Made by a program: the position numbers and the translations under genes. A stretch of 64,000 bases of DNA, taken from positions 6,680,512 to 6,744,511 of the forward strand of contig OU452230.1 of the NCBI GenBank assembly GCA_911728455.2, written 5' to 3'. This document shows, piece by piece, positions 12,401 to 23,116 of this stretch (the first letter of the stretch is position 1; each line of letters begins with the position of its first letter). The notes under the pieces were generated by a model. It was not told where the DNA came from and did not search any database. It saw only the letters and a program-made list of their open reading frames with translations. The DNA comes from Marthasterias glacialis. Lineage: Eukaryota > Echinodermata > Asteroidea > Forcipulatida > Asteriidae.

Positions 12401-13768
12401 AATAAATAACAATTAGATTTGACACGTATATAAACGTCTAAATTTAGAGGTAAAAACATCAAAGCAGCGATGAGAAAACAAACCAGCATAAATAAATGAG
12501 AAATGGATGGTCAAAAGTATAAACGTGGAGCATGAAAACGTTTGACAAATGGGGAGTTAAACTTGAAGAAACATAAGCAATATAATCAAGATACTGTACA
12601 ATAACTTCAAATACAGATGGTAAAAATTTAAAAAAATGTATTAAGAAGAAATTTGAGAAACTGGAGTGAACTTCATGTTGAAAATACCCGTCTTTCACAA
12701 AAAACAAGAGTTGTCTGCCATAAGGGTCTTTGCAAGAGTGGTTTGGCAGACAAAACAAGCGGTTTTTCAGTTTTTTATATTTAGAGAGTAACGATTGATA
12801 AAGACATGGTGCAGTTTTGGCAATTTTCAGGAATGTCGACGTAAAAAAAATATTGACTCGTCAATGGTCCTTAAAAATTGCTTCTCTGAAAGGCGAAGGT
12901 TTTATACAACTTCAAGCTGAGCATTATACTGAAATTATGTAGATTGGAATGAAAGAACTCACTCAGCATGAATCTTAAATCTTTGCTTTTAAAGGTTATT
13001 CAAACAAACTAAATTGAATTCCATTACTTTGAATTACTGGTTGCCCGTTAGAAATAACCATTCAAAAATGTTTTCAAGAAGGACTACAAGTCAAAACGTG
13101 TTCAAGTTGTATACTTGATTACTAAAGGCAGTTAAAATTGTTTAGATTTTCATAATTTTGCACAAGGTTTGGCATTTGTGTCTTAGCTATTGGGGCTGTT
13201 AAGGCCCCATACCAGTAACAATAGCTTCACTGTGCAGGCATACACATCTTATACAATTCAAAAAACAGTTACCATTACAGAATGCAGGATACAGGAGGGT
13301 ACAAAATGCTTTCTGTTATTATTGTTATCTGTATATGGGAGGGCATTGCAAAAAGAGATTAAAGCTAGTAATTAAGATCTGGATTGCACAATAAGGCTTA
13401 TCAGGCATATACATGTAATGACACAAGTCTCAACAAAGAATACAAAACAGAAAATTCTCCAATAATTTATTTGCAAGTAAATCATTCAAAAATAAAAGAA
13501 ATTTACTTTTCTGCGCATTACTTTCAATGACATTAGGTGAAGCTGTTTGGGGGAAATCTCCTTAATGTGCTGAACAAATGTTTATGGGAATCTTTTAAGG
13601 TGCTGAAAGAGCAAGGTGCTGTTAATGGCATAACACATTTTGGTTTTTATCCTGACATCAATGTGTGATAAGCAGCACAGTTACCATATGCTAAGTAATT
13701 ATCACAACAAGTTTAGTTGGAAACAGGCCAAAACAAAAGATAAAAAGACTGGAACACAATACTCATAA
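12401..13768. other. Non-coding stretch
   Basis: AT-rich sequence with no recognised gene. The 99-residue minus frame at 12459-12758 is Phe/Leu/Ser-rich and lacks conserved motifs. In the second assembly copy a single A inserted in the run at 12630-12636 breaks it, which argues against coding. Confidence 0.5.
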
Positions 13769-14006
13769 AGCTTGCATGACATGAACGTGTATGCTATAAG
13801 TTCGCCCACGCATGTTTCCATTTTCCAATAGGATTTTATCGTGCACAAAATTGTTCATGGCCTCATGTTTGGACCCCAGCAGAGTCTTTCTCAAAAGGCT
13901 GAAGGATTTCATCGTGTCAGACTTTTGTTGGACTTTCGGTGGCGTAGCCAAGGCTGTGATTGATCAACACGTAAGGGGGCGGGGCTTAATGGATTGGTCT
14001 ATTACA
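13769..14006. mobile_element. MITE copy A (family with CCATTAAGCC end)
   Basis: Internal sequence from CATGACATGAACGTG through TTTCGGTGGCGTA to the right end GGGGCTTAATGGATTGGTCT matches the element at 17886-18126. There the inverted form of this end (AGACCGATCCATTAAGCC in part) is at the left side. This copy lacks the left terminal repeat. The second assembly copy is at about 25581-25818. Confidence 0.55.
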
Positions 14007-14286
14007 AAGACAATTCAAACTTGTTATGAAGCATAAGAAACAAGTGATCTGTAGCATATGCTCATTAACAAATGATTGTCCTGTTTAGGAATCAAACTGA
14101 AATGCAATTTTTAGTTTGAGATTTAGGCCTATTCATTGAAAAACCACTTGCTCTATGACTGAACCTTATAACTTGGTGATAACTGAGGAAACACAATGGA
14201 CAGCTTTGGTGTAGTTTTCAAGAAACTGATCTGAAACAACCTCATTGCATATTTACGTTGTTCATTTTGTTTTATATTTATAGCTA

Positions 14287-14739
14287 TTTCTCTCACCTGG
14301 CAAGAGAGATCAGATTTTACAAAATGTTCTTAATAATTCTTTATTTACTGTATAGATAACTATACCGGTAATATACTATAGCTATATTGGTACTATCTTC
14401 TGCTTCTCATCTACTTCTACTTCTGATACTATGTACTGATAAGATATCCTAGTACTATCTACTATTACTACTAGTACTATCTTCTGCTACTTATTTACTT
14501 CTACTTCTGATATTAACTACTGAAAGACTATCCTAGAACTATCTTACTGCTATCTACTGGAGTAATATCCTGCTATACTATCCTGCTGTGTACTACCCTG
14601 CTATCTACTGCTATAACTATCTACTTATACTACCTTGATATACTAAAATATACTGGTACTATGTTTGAAATGATGTCATCTCTAAGAACATTTGGTTAAA
14701 TCTAAGCTTATTTACTTCAGTCTTGCCAGGTGAGAGAAA
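14287..14739. mobile_element. Inverted-repeat element with a TACT-rich core
   Basis: A perfect 19-bp terminal inverted repeat, TTTCTCTCACCTGGCAAGA, is present at 14287-14305 and inverted at 14721-14739. Weaker pairing extends outward. Between them, about 14330-14665, is a degenerate tandem run built on TACT/ATCT motifs. There is no open frame, so this is a non-autonomous element. The second assembly copy is at 26099-26551. Confidence 0.65.
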
Positions 14740-17082
14740 CCACCATAGCCGTAACAAAAGATGCAACTCCAAACAGATTGAACAACACAGTCTCCAAGTA
14801 AAAATACTTGATTCATTTCAGAATCTGCCATTTTCAAATATCACGTTCAGATTTAGAGTATGCAATTCAACAGTAAATTTTGCAGAAAATCTTGATTTGA
14901 GAAAACAGCTCTGCAATTTTGTCAACATTTTTGCTAATAATGGTTTTAGCGAATATCCCCTAGTTTTGACAGATCTATGAGGTTTTTTTAATTTCAAAAG
15001 ATGCATTAAAGATGCCCCAAAATAAATGTCACTAGCCAAAAAAACATTTATTCCCCCCCCCCCCTTTTTTTTGGGGGGGGGGGTGGAATCTTGTGATATT
15101 TCTTTCCAAAACACTTGCCAGTCAGTGAGCAAAGACAGAAACATTACACTTTGTTTCAAGTGTATCCTATTTTGGGATAGTTTCTTCTAAACAAAAAATC
15201 TATTTTTTTAAACATAATAACTAAACTAAATAAGATCTGGGATTAATTTCCCATGACAGCTCACAAAACAATCAGAATGTTGTGTTTTTTAACACCAAGT
15301 GTGTGTAATAAGTTTTGGTAGGATGTATTACTGCTGCAGTCAGTGCACACACCTCTATTTAAGATCCAAGCCAACTTGCTAACTAACCACGGAACTTATA
15401 AGACGTTTTTAAGATTAGTTTCAAGGTTGCTTCTCAAAGTCTACACAGATAAATATTCTTTATCCCTGACGCAAGTTATTACATCTATTAACTAACTATG
15501 AGGGTAGAGATTGTTGATATGAATGAGTAGCAACATGACAGTGTGGGCCCATTGGTTGCCGGTACTGTATGCTCCGAAGGAGTTGAGATGGTTTAAGGAA
15601 TGCCTAAGGCCCAAGTAACAGAGGAAGTAATAGTGATAAGTAATAGTAATAGTAATAAGGTGCTTTGATAATAATTCTAAAAGCACTTAGTAATTGCCTA
15701 TTATTATTATTAATTATTCAATAAAAAGAGACATCTGCTAAGAACCTTACTTAAATGAATACGGAACAACCTTTTCTGAACATTCAACATACAATGTGTT
15801 TAAAATCATTTTGTGCATCATAAAAAACTAACTTCGAAAAAAATTTGACAAAAATACTTAATGTATTTTTGTCAAATTTCATGTTTTCTCGATTTCATGA
15901 CTTGTGAAAGTAAAGCTTCTAAAGATTCTTATCAAAATTTTAATTACACCTTCATATTTGCTGGTAAAAATTTACCAGGCTTATGTATCTATGATGTCAA
16001 CAATAGTTCTGAATAATGTTTCTATCAAAATCGCTCTTACACCGTTGGTATAGATGTATTAAAAACAAAGCCATGCCGAGTATGTATCCCTTGCATAAAT
16101 GCTCATAACTGTAAGCATTGATGCAGTAGGCATACTTCTAGAAATCATCAATGGAGTCTACAATTGGTATAATATGCAACATAAATAAAACAATGGGAAC
16201 AAGTTGAACATGGGGGGGGGGATGAAGCTGGGGTCTAACATGACTTCTTGCAACAGCAGATCTATCTTTACTGACAATCGTCAGTAAATGAACATTTTAA
16301 AAGTTAACACGTTAATGTACAAGAAGCAGTGTTTTGAGGGAGAGGTGTTGTAGTCTCAGCTTGAGTTCATGCACAATAAAATCAATTGGTTCTACTGCAG
16401 GGAATTAGAAATGTAAAACAAAGTAAAAAAAAATATCAAATCTGTTTGCCTTATTTTTGCACAACTATATATTAAAATGCAAAACATATTTTGGTAGTTG
16501 TTACATTGATGACGGCTTAAGCTAGACAATACAATATGCAACATTGGAGCGCAACAGCAAATAGATGGCCTGGTGTCAAGCTTGGACACAGCCCCGGCTA
16601 ATACGAATTGTCACTAAAACCGAGCATAACGACTACGACGGCAGCGGGAGATCTATTTTCCGACACTCAAAATGGACGTAGACTCGTGAACAGCATTTTA
16701 CCATTGAAGGAAGGCTTCATCACAAAGCAATAAACTTCAAATCTCCAAAACATCATTCTGAGCACAAATAACCCGACAGAACTTGAATGGCAATATGTTA
16801 CAATTTAGAAGACCTTAGTAGCTTTATTAATTAAACAAAAAACTAACCCTCCTAAATCCTCCGAATTCCATGTTGCATTTAGCAGAGAATTTTTGAGGAT
16901 CGAGGACATTTTGAAATTTGAAGGCATTTAAAACATTTATGAGCACAACATATTTCATGATACTTTAACTCTCTCCTGAGATGAAACCTAATTTTGTTTA
17001 AATACACCCTATTGATTAATGTATGTATCTACCCAAAATTATAAACCATCATGATCAAGCCCTCATTAATAACATAACAAGT
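14740..17082. other. Non-coding stretch with two small palindromes
   Basis: No gene is seen. A homopolymer hairpin (C12-T8-G11) lies at 15053-15083, a 17-bp perfect hairpin at 15841-15879, and TAA/TAG microsatellite patches at about 15630-15720. Confidence 0.5.
15841..15879. repeat. Perfect 17-bp hairpin
   Basis: AAATTTGACAAAAATAC is followed by the 5-base loop TTAAT and the exact inverse. It lacks a GC-rich stem, so it is probably a MITE relic rather than an RNA structure. The second assembly copy is at 27652-27690. Confidence 0.8.
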
Positions 17083-17410
17083 TCTTAAATAGCGTATTTC
17101 ACAATAACACCTCAATGCACTTTACATTAATGCCCTGGTCAATGGGCCAATAACATTCCTGTAATCTTTCTCAGCTCCCTGGGGAGTATACAGCCCCGAG
17201 CTGACGTGGTGCTCCAAAGGCTTTTTCAAACACAATATCAACCTCTGCCCTCGCAGGCACCCATTTATACCCCTGGGTGAAGAGAAGCAATTATAGTGAA
17301 GCATCTTGCTCAAGGACAGACGTGTCACGACCGGGATTCGAACCCACATCCCGATGACTTGTCCACCACAACTTGAGTATGGTGCACTAGACTGCTTGGC
17401 CATGACACCC
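17083..17410 (-). mobile_element. tRNA-Leu-derived SINE, near full length
   Basis: Read on the minus strand, it starts GGGTGTCATGGCCAAGCAGT (A-box region). It then has CTCAAGT, an anticodon loop like tRNA-Leu(CAA), and GTGGGTTCGAATCCC, a perfect B box. A body follows with TGTCCTTGAGCAAGATGC, a segment common in metazoan SINEs. The tail reads TGTAAAGTGCATTGAGG and GAAATACGCTATTTAAGAA, like a LINE-type 3' end. It is about 328 bp long, transcribed by Pol III and mobilised by a partner LINE. The second assembly copy is at 28894-29221. Confidence 0.8.
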
Positions 17411-17885
17411 TTCTGGTTACTCCAGTCGACTCTCTGGAGGATATTGATGATTACTTTTCATCTGCTGCTAGAAAAGCGCAGTCTTTTATAAATCTTGTCT
17501 TTTCTCAGAGGTAGCATCTTATATGAGCAGTGATCCAGTCAAATAGAGAAGCTTGGTATAGAGACAGTGCTGTTTCCCCACACAGTGAGTATTTATTCAC
17601 AAGCACCATTGCCTCATTCAAGTCTCCTCAGATGAAGAAGCTCATACATCAATGTTGTCCTCTGTTGATTTTGTTGTCAAAGTGGACTGAAGATAGATGT
17701 TTCTCATTTAAGAGTCCAAGTTGAACTTAATCATGACCCATGTGGTCAACACCATCCAAGAGTTGATGTTTGAAATCTGACTCCGAATTGAATGTAAATC
17801 TTAAGCTCAACCAGTGGTTGTACATACATGAAGTCCAAGGTAGAAAGAAAAACTTCTCATGGAAGTTCCATACAGGGCGATTAGA
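17411..17885. other. Non-coding stretch
   Basis: No gene, RNA or repeat is recognised between the SINE and the next MITE. Confidence 0.4.
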
Positions 17886-18126
17886 CAATAGACCGATCCA
17901 TTAAGCCTCGCCCCCTAAACATACTAATCAATCACAACATTGGCTGCATCACCACTGTTCACATGGGCAGCACAATGTGCATCTCTTCAATGCCACACTG
18001 CATGACATGAACGTGCGTGCTGTAAGTACCCGCATGCATGTTGACATTTTCTAATAGGATTTTATCGTGTCGGACTTTTGTCGGCCTTTCGGTGGCGTAC
18101 CCAAGGCTGTGATTGGTCAACACGTA
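17886..18126. mobile_element. MITE copy B (family with CCATTAAGCC end)
   Basis: The left end CAATAGACCGATCCATTAAG is the inverse of the right end of the element at 13769-14006. The body shares CATGACATGAACGTG and TTTCGGTGGCGTA with it. The right end is cut within AAGGCTGTGATTGG. The two copies therefore define a fold-back element with long inverted ends. The second assembly copy is at about 29697-29937. Confidence 0.55.
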
Positions 18127-18341
18127 TGCAGGTTTTAACTTGCTGTTTATTTATCTAGTAAGGCATCTCAAAAACAATACTAAACACACTCTTGATCAAA
18201 TGCTTTTGTTATAAACATATAAACCCTATAAAGCATAACCAACTCAACAACCTGCTTAACTACCCGGGAAGTATACAAACTTTGTCATTTACAATTAAAA
18301 CTTTGAAAATCCTGTCATTGTATAAGTTCACCATATGCATC

Positions 18342-18565
18342 CAGTGGAGTAGCCAGGGTTCGTGGCGCCTGGGGGCAAGGTTAGAGGACGGTGCCCCTTC
18401 ACAAACTTTCAAAATCTTTGCACTTTATTTGAGATATTGGTCATAACCTTGACTCACACCACCCAACCATCAACACTTACAACAACAACAAAAGATTTGA
18501 AGGGCAGGCTGCACTTGGGGCATATACCCTCACCACTTGCCCCCACCCCCCTTGCTACACCACTG
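18342..18565. mobile_element. hAT-type MITE with perfect 8-bp target duplication
   Basis: The 224-bp element begins CAGTGGAGTAGCCAGGG and ends TTGCTACACCACTG. It is flanked on both sides by TATGCATC (18334-18341 and 18566-18573). CAGTGG-type ends with 8-bp duplications are typical of hAT transposons. It has no transposase frame. The second assembly copy is at 30153-30376. Confidence 0.85.
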
Positions 18566-18587
18566 TATGCATCTAGACCCACATATT

Positions 18588-18915
18588 GATAACTAGGCCA
18601 TCAGAACTTGCATCCTGTGCCAAGATAACTTGGTCATACACTAAAACAAATAAATAAATTGTCACCATATAGTTCACCATGACATTCTGTCACCATAGTT
18701 GATTATGATAATGATTCTCAACCCACATTCTATGACTCGGCCATCAGAACTTGAGTCAAGTGCCAAGATAATTTGGCTATTTACAATCAACTCTTTAAAA
18801 AAATTCTGTCATCAAAGTTCACAATAGGTCCAACCATGACAATGAATCTGGACTCACATTCTATGACCTGCCATCAGAACTTGAGTTCAGTGCCACGATA
18901 CTCGGCCATTTTCAA
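18588..18915 (-). repeat. Tandem degenerate tRNA-Leu SINE heads
   Basis: Three spaced copies (near 18597-18640, 18715-18785 and 18850-18910) read on the minus strand as GGCAC...CTCAAGTTCTGATGGC...GTCATAGAATGTG.GT. This matches the anticodon and variable-arm part of the tRNA-Leu-type SINE head seen at 17330-17410. Spacing is about 125-130 bp. The B boxes are decayed. The second assembly copy is at 30399-30726. Confidence 0.5.
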
Positions 18916-19779
18916 TTCAGATTATTTACAATTAACACTTTCAGACAGGGAGTTTTGTTCCAACCTCATTATAACTCTTCTCAAGATATTACAAATTGCT
19001 TATAAACACCACAGAAACACCAAACAACAGTTATGATAACTAGTATAAGTGGACAATATTAAACTGATTAGATTGTATTGCTGGTTCGTTTGGTAAAATA
19101 CATCAACTATAGAGTTTGTTTGTAATTTCCAATTTTAAGGGCATCTATGACAGTGATGGCGATGAAGCTACAAGTTTTTGTAAAGTTTTTTTGTAAGGTT
19201 TCAAATTCACATTATGCATGTGTCCAAAATCATACATGTAGTTTTACACTTTTGTTTTTTTTTCTTTAACAAAAACTCACTGCAATCAATAATAACCTTA
19301 ACAAGATTATCAAACGGATTGAAAACTGTGTTGAGACTTATTTCCTATGCGACAACTGAATGACAGTTTTTTGTTTTATGTTCTATTTTCAATGTCAATT
19401 TTAGGAAAGCTAAGGGTACCCTTTCCGGCAATTGAAATGGAAATAGTTTTGATGTTTTTTTTGTAAAACTGTGAGCTCCTTCGCAAACCTTTTATCACTG
19501 CTGGCAATTGAGTACTTTTGTAATTTGGTAATTATGTGAATGCTGTTTCAGCAAGTTTTGAGGTTTTCACATGTGGACCATTCATGATGGGAACATGACA
19601 TCAACACTTGAACACCACATTCAAGAATGTATCTTAAGTGAAGCTTATAACTGTTTTGTGTCGTTGCCAGGCTGAGATATCATCAATCTCTAGATTTTTG
19701 TTTGTGTGAATTTTTATCACATTTTGTTAATTTCTTTATGGGATGAAATTATTGCATGACTATTATCCAATTGTTGGCG
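18916..19779. other. Non-coding stretch
   Basis: AT-rich sequence with several T-runs and no gene or repeat I recognise. Confidence 0.4.
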
Positions 19780-20408
19780 AAGAAATGATGGCGCTGTCCA
19801 ATTCAGTGACGTTTTATGACTGTTGACATGAAATGCATAAAAATGTAAAATAAAATTTCACATATTTTATGGGTGGGGTCCATGTCTGTATAGCTTTGTT
19901 CGCAGTCTTGTCATTTTGACTGGGGTATGTGTGGCAAACATAGTAGGTGACCGAAGGAGCCATTTTGACAGAATGCGTCTGAAAATTGTGGATGGGGTCA
20001 GACCGCGAGGATGATTTTTCAGATCCTCATCTGCAGCAATAACATGTTTTCATGCCTCAATTTCGGGCAATCATCAGTTGCAGGTGTGGGTGATTCAATA
20101 AGAATCTGTAGGTCTCATGTCTCGCTCTGGAAACACAAAGTTTATTTTCACTTTTCAAGAGTGACACCCTGGTCATTGGTGAATTGTTCTCCTAACAAGG
20201 AGATTAGGATGCTGAGTGTTTCATCTGGATCATCAACAAATCCAGAGTCGTAAGGGACAGAAGTGAGCTCTTGAGAGGATGAGTCGGTTGGACTCTGGTT
20301 GAGTTTAGCCCTGATCAACTTTTCCCGTATGTTTTGATCTTTTTTGTAGGCAACGAAAGGATGTTTTGGGAAGATCCCTGATAGTGTTTCATTGCGTTGT
20401 ATGTAAGA
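19780..20408 (-). mobile_element. Penelope-like element fragment (copy at 20 kb)
   Basis: This block is homologous to 39851-40510. In the minus frame from 20408 it reads YIQRNETLSGIFPKHPFVAY, then NIREKLIRAKLN. This matches the 'P.v.y.r..nlrd.LvRAkL' linker of Penelope-like proteins between reverse transcriptase and GIY-YIG regions. It is followed by YDSGFVDDPDETL. About 42 bp at the C-terminus are missing compared with the 40-kb copy. The remaining ~370 bp are non-coding 3' sequence. The second assembly copy is at 31591-32219. Confidence 0.6.
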
Positions 20409-20926
20409 TACTTGTAAAAATCAAAATCTATAAAACAGGACACAAGAACACTCACAGCATAGGCTGCAAGTTCTAACGACGCTGTCCTTTAAATAATTAC
20501 ATGTACTCCTGATAGATAGACTTCCTCCTCATAACCAAACATAAGAAGTTACTAATCTGTGTATCAAGCCTCTGCTATTTTCTTTAAACTGTAAATGTGA
20601 TGCCCCAAGCAAGAACCAGTCACTTCTTGGAGATAACGATATTACAGGTGGATACTTCCATCACGATGTGATGTCTTAAAGCGTTTTATATGTTGAGAAA
20701 TACTTTGATTCTAGGCCCGAACAACACAGTATCATTTGAATTAAAGCTCTTAGTGTCATCAAACTGTTCTTGGCATGGAGCATCACAAGTAGTCATTTAC
20801 ATTGGGTGGGGTGGGGGTGGGAAGGGGGAAGCGGGGGTAATTACTGATCACCATTTTGGCCAAGACCTCTATACATTGTGGTTTTTCATTTAATTCTTGT
20901 GTGGTTGTGATTAACTGCAATATCTA
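20409..20926. other. Non-coding stretch
   Basis: No gene is seen. There is a G-rich patch (GGGTGGGGTGGGGGTGGG) at about 20803-20825. Confidence 0.4.
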
Positions 20927-22526
20927 TCAATGAGAATCCTCACAGTAGGAGCAGAGACTTGTAGAGACATCTCCATGTGGATATAACCCGTGGTGTTTGC
21001 CGTTCATTGTTTCACCATCACCACTTAATGGTATCCTGGTTGCTCCTTGTCGCGAGGTGCCGACGGACTGAAGAGACTTGAAGAGTTGACGAGACTTTAG
21101 ATTCGTTCTGATGAAATCAGTCAGATCGGGGATGATGGAATCACCACTTGCCTTTTTGATCTTTATCATTACATCATCGAAAACCATCTTGCAATACTCT
21201 GGTTGAAATGCAGATTGATGTCAGTGTGAGAATATGCTCTCATCATGTTGTGCTTGATGGTGACTAATCAGCTTTTCATGGATTCTCAGCGTGATGTTTG
21301 GTTGGTCCTCCATTTGGCATGTTGTCTTGTGTGATGATCGAGTTGGATATCCTACCTACTAGTCAAACTGATGATGTGGTTCATGGATACCTTGGAGTAT
21401 CAAAGTACTGATGACGGAGAAAACATTGGGTTTCTTTATTTCAATGAGCACTTGTCCGGGCTCAATCTGGAACTTGATGTTAAGGCTTATCCTGAAGTAT
21501 ATTCTAAAGACAAAGAAGGCATTGAAGTCCCATCTAGCACGCTGAACCTGAATCTGTGTACTGTTGACTTGACTGTGACGGTGCCTGAGTCTAATGCAAC
21601 AGTTTGTAACCTGATGTAGTTTGATACCCTCTTTTACCTCAACATCATACAAGAAATCTTTGGCACCATCTTGGCTATAAGCTTGAAGACTTCCATCTCT
21701 CTGAAACTTTCAAATTCTACTGATGTGTATCAGTGGTGATGTGTGATGCCTTGTTTGAATCATGGATTCCTTTTGTGATCTACTTTTGTCGTAGCATGAA
21801 GATGATGACGATGTGGGTCAACACAGAGCATGGAGAAGTCTTTGATTGCCGGTATTTCAATGAGCGATCGTCTTGACTTGGCATCTGAGGTACATTTCTT
21901 GACAGCTTTGTATTTGCTCGGAGTTATCTTTGATATAACACACCTCCATTAATTTGTAACATGATATACAATCTACTTTGTGACTGGACTTCATGAAATC
22001 AAAAATCGATGTTGGTGGCAATTATGTGCAACAGTTTTTGCATCTCTACTTCTGTCTGGAGTATGGAGTCCTGACTTAGCTGGCTTTGTTTGTGATCAAC
22101 ACTCTGTAGTACTATACCACAGATGATATGATCGCGGAGAGTTGATGTTTTCTTGAATATTCTCATATAATTTGAAGTAACTGCCAACAAACTGCCCTCT
22201 CTATAATGGCACCATCTTTTGATTCTATGGTTGAGGTGCCTTCAGTAACTCGAGGTTTGATTGTACCGCAGATGAGACAGGTTCCGAGGGCCTGGACTGT
22301 GCTTGAAACCTGATTGCCTTTGTCTGGCTGATAATTCTGAAGTAACAAACTGGAGAGGATAAAGATGAGGACGAAAGCTGGCACACCATTTTATTGAATT
22401 TCCTTGTAGGTTTCTCAGATTGCACATATTCTCATCAGTCTGTAACGTGGTAGAGAGATGTCTTCCTTTTACCTGATCATCCTGAAGAAGACGGAGAACA
22501 TGTGTGGAGTCTTGCCTGACACTCAT
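20927..22526 (-). pseudogene. Degenerate coding remnants of unknown origin
   Basis: Several minus frames here look protein-like but are broken by stops and shifts. 20927-21187 ends GDVSTSLCSYCEDSH after KIKKASGDSIIPDL. 21999-22190 has RDHIICGIVLQSVDH. 22163-22384 has LGTCLICGTIKPR, and 22242-22526 has RQDSTHVLRLLQDDQ. They lie in one direction and in order, as expected of one decayed gene or element. I do not recognise the family. The opposite-strand frame at 21371-21619 is an alternative reading. The second assembly copy is at 32738-34337. Confidence 0.3.
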
Positions 22527-22616
22527 CAGCTTAAACTGTTTTGTTGATGTTAAAACACGACGGAAGATATTGCAGCATCCAGATAGAGGATTTCTAAATG
22601 GCCACTTTCATTGATG

Positions 22617-23116
22617 NNNNNNNNNNNNNNNNNNNNNNNNNNNNNNNNNNNNNNNNNNNNNNNNNNNNNNNNNNNNNNNNNNNNNNNNNNNNNNNNNNNN
22701 NNNNNNNNNNNNNNNNNNNNNNNNNNNNNNNNNNNNNNNNNNNNNNNNNNNNNNNNNNNNNNNNNNNNNNNNNNNNNNNNNNNNNNNNNNNNNNNNNNNN
22801 NNNNNNNNNNNNNNNNNNNNNNNNNNNNNNNNNNNNNNNNNNNNNNNNNNNNNNNNNNNNNNNNNNNNNNNNNNNNNNNNNNNNNNNNNNNNNNNNNNNN
22901 NNNNNNNNNNNNNNNNNNNNNNNNNNNNNNNNNNNNNNNNNNNNNNNNNNNNNNNNNNNNNNNNNNNNNNNNNNNNNNNNNNNNNNNNNNNNNNNNNNNN
23001 NNNNNNNNNNNNNNNNNNNNNNNNNNNNNNNNNNNNNNNNNNNNNNNNNNNNNNNNNNNNNNNNNNNNNNNNNNNNNNNNNNNNNNNNNNNNNNNNNNNN
23101 NNNNNNNNNNNNNNNN
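22617..23116. other. Assembly gap of exactly 500 N
   Basis: The round length marks a scaffolding placeholder. Sequence on the right of the gap (from 23117) equals sequence from 11306, and sequence left of the gap (up to 22616) equals sequence up to 34427. All frames that cross it are meaningless. Confidence 0.99.

Noticed and set aside
12459-12758. A 99-residue Phe/Leu-rich minus-strand protein
   Set aside because: The frame is lost in the second assembly copy by a one-base A-run change, and it has no motif or codon signal.
21371-21619. An 82-residue plus-strand frame in the degenerate region
   Set aside because: It lies opposite other equally plausible minus frames, lacks splice or start context and matches nothing known.
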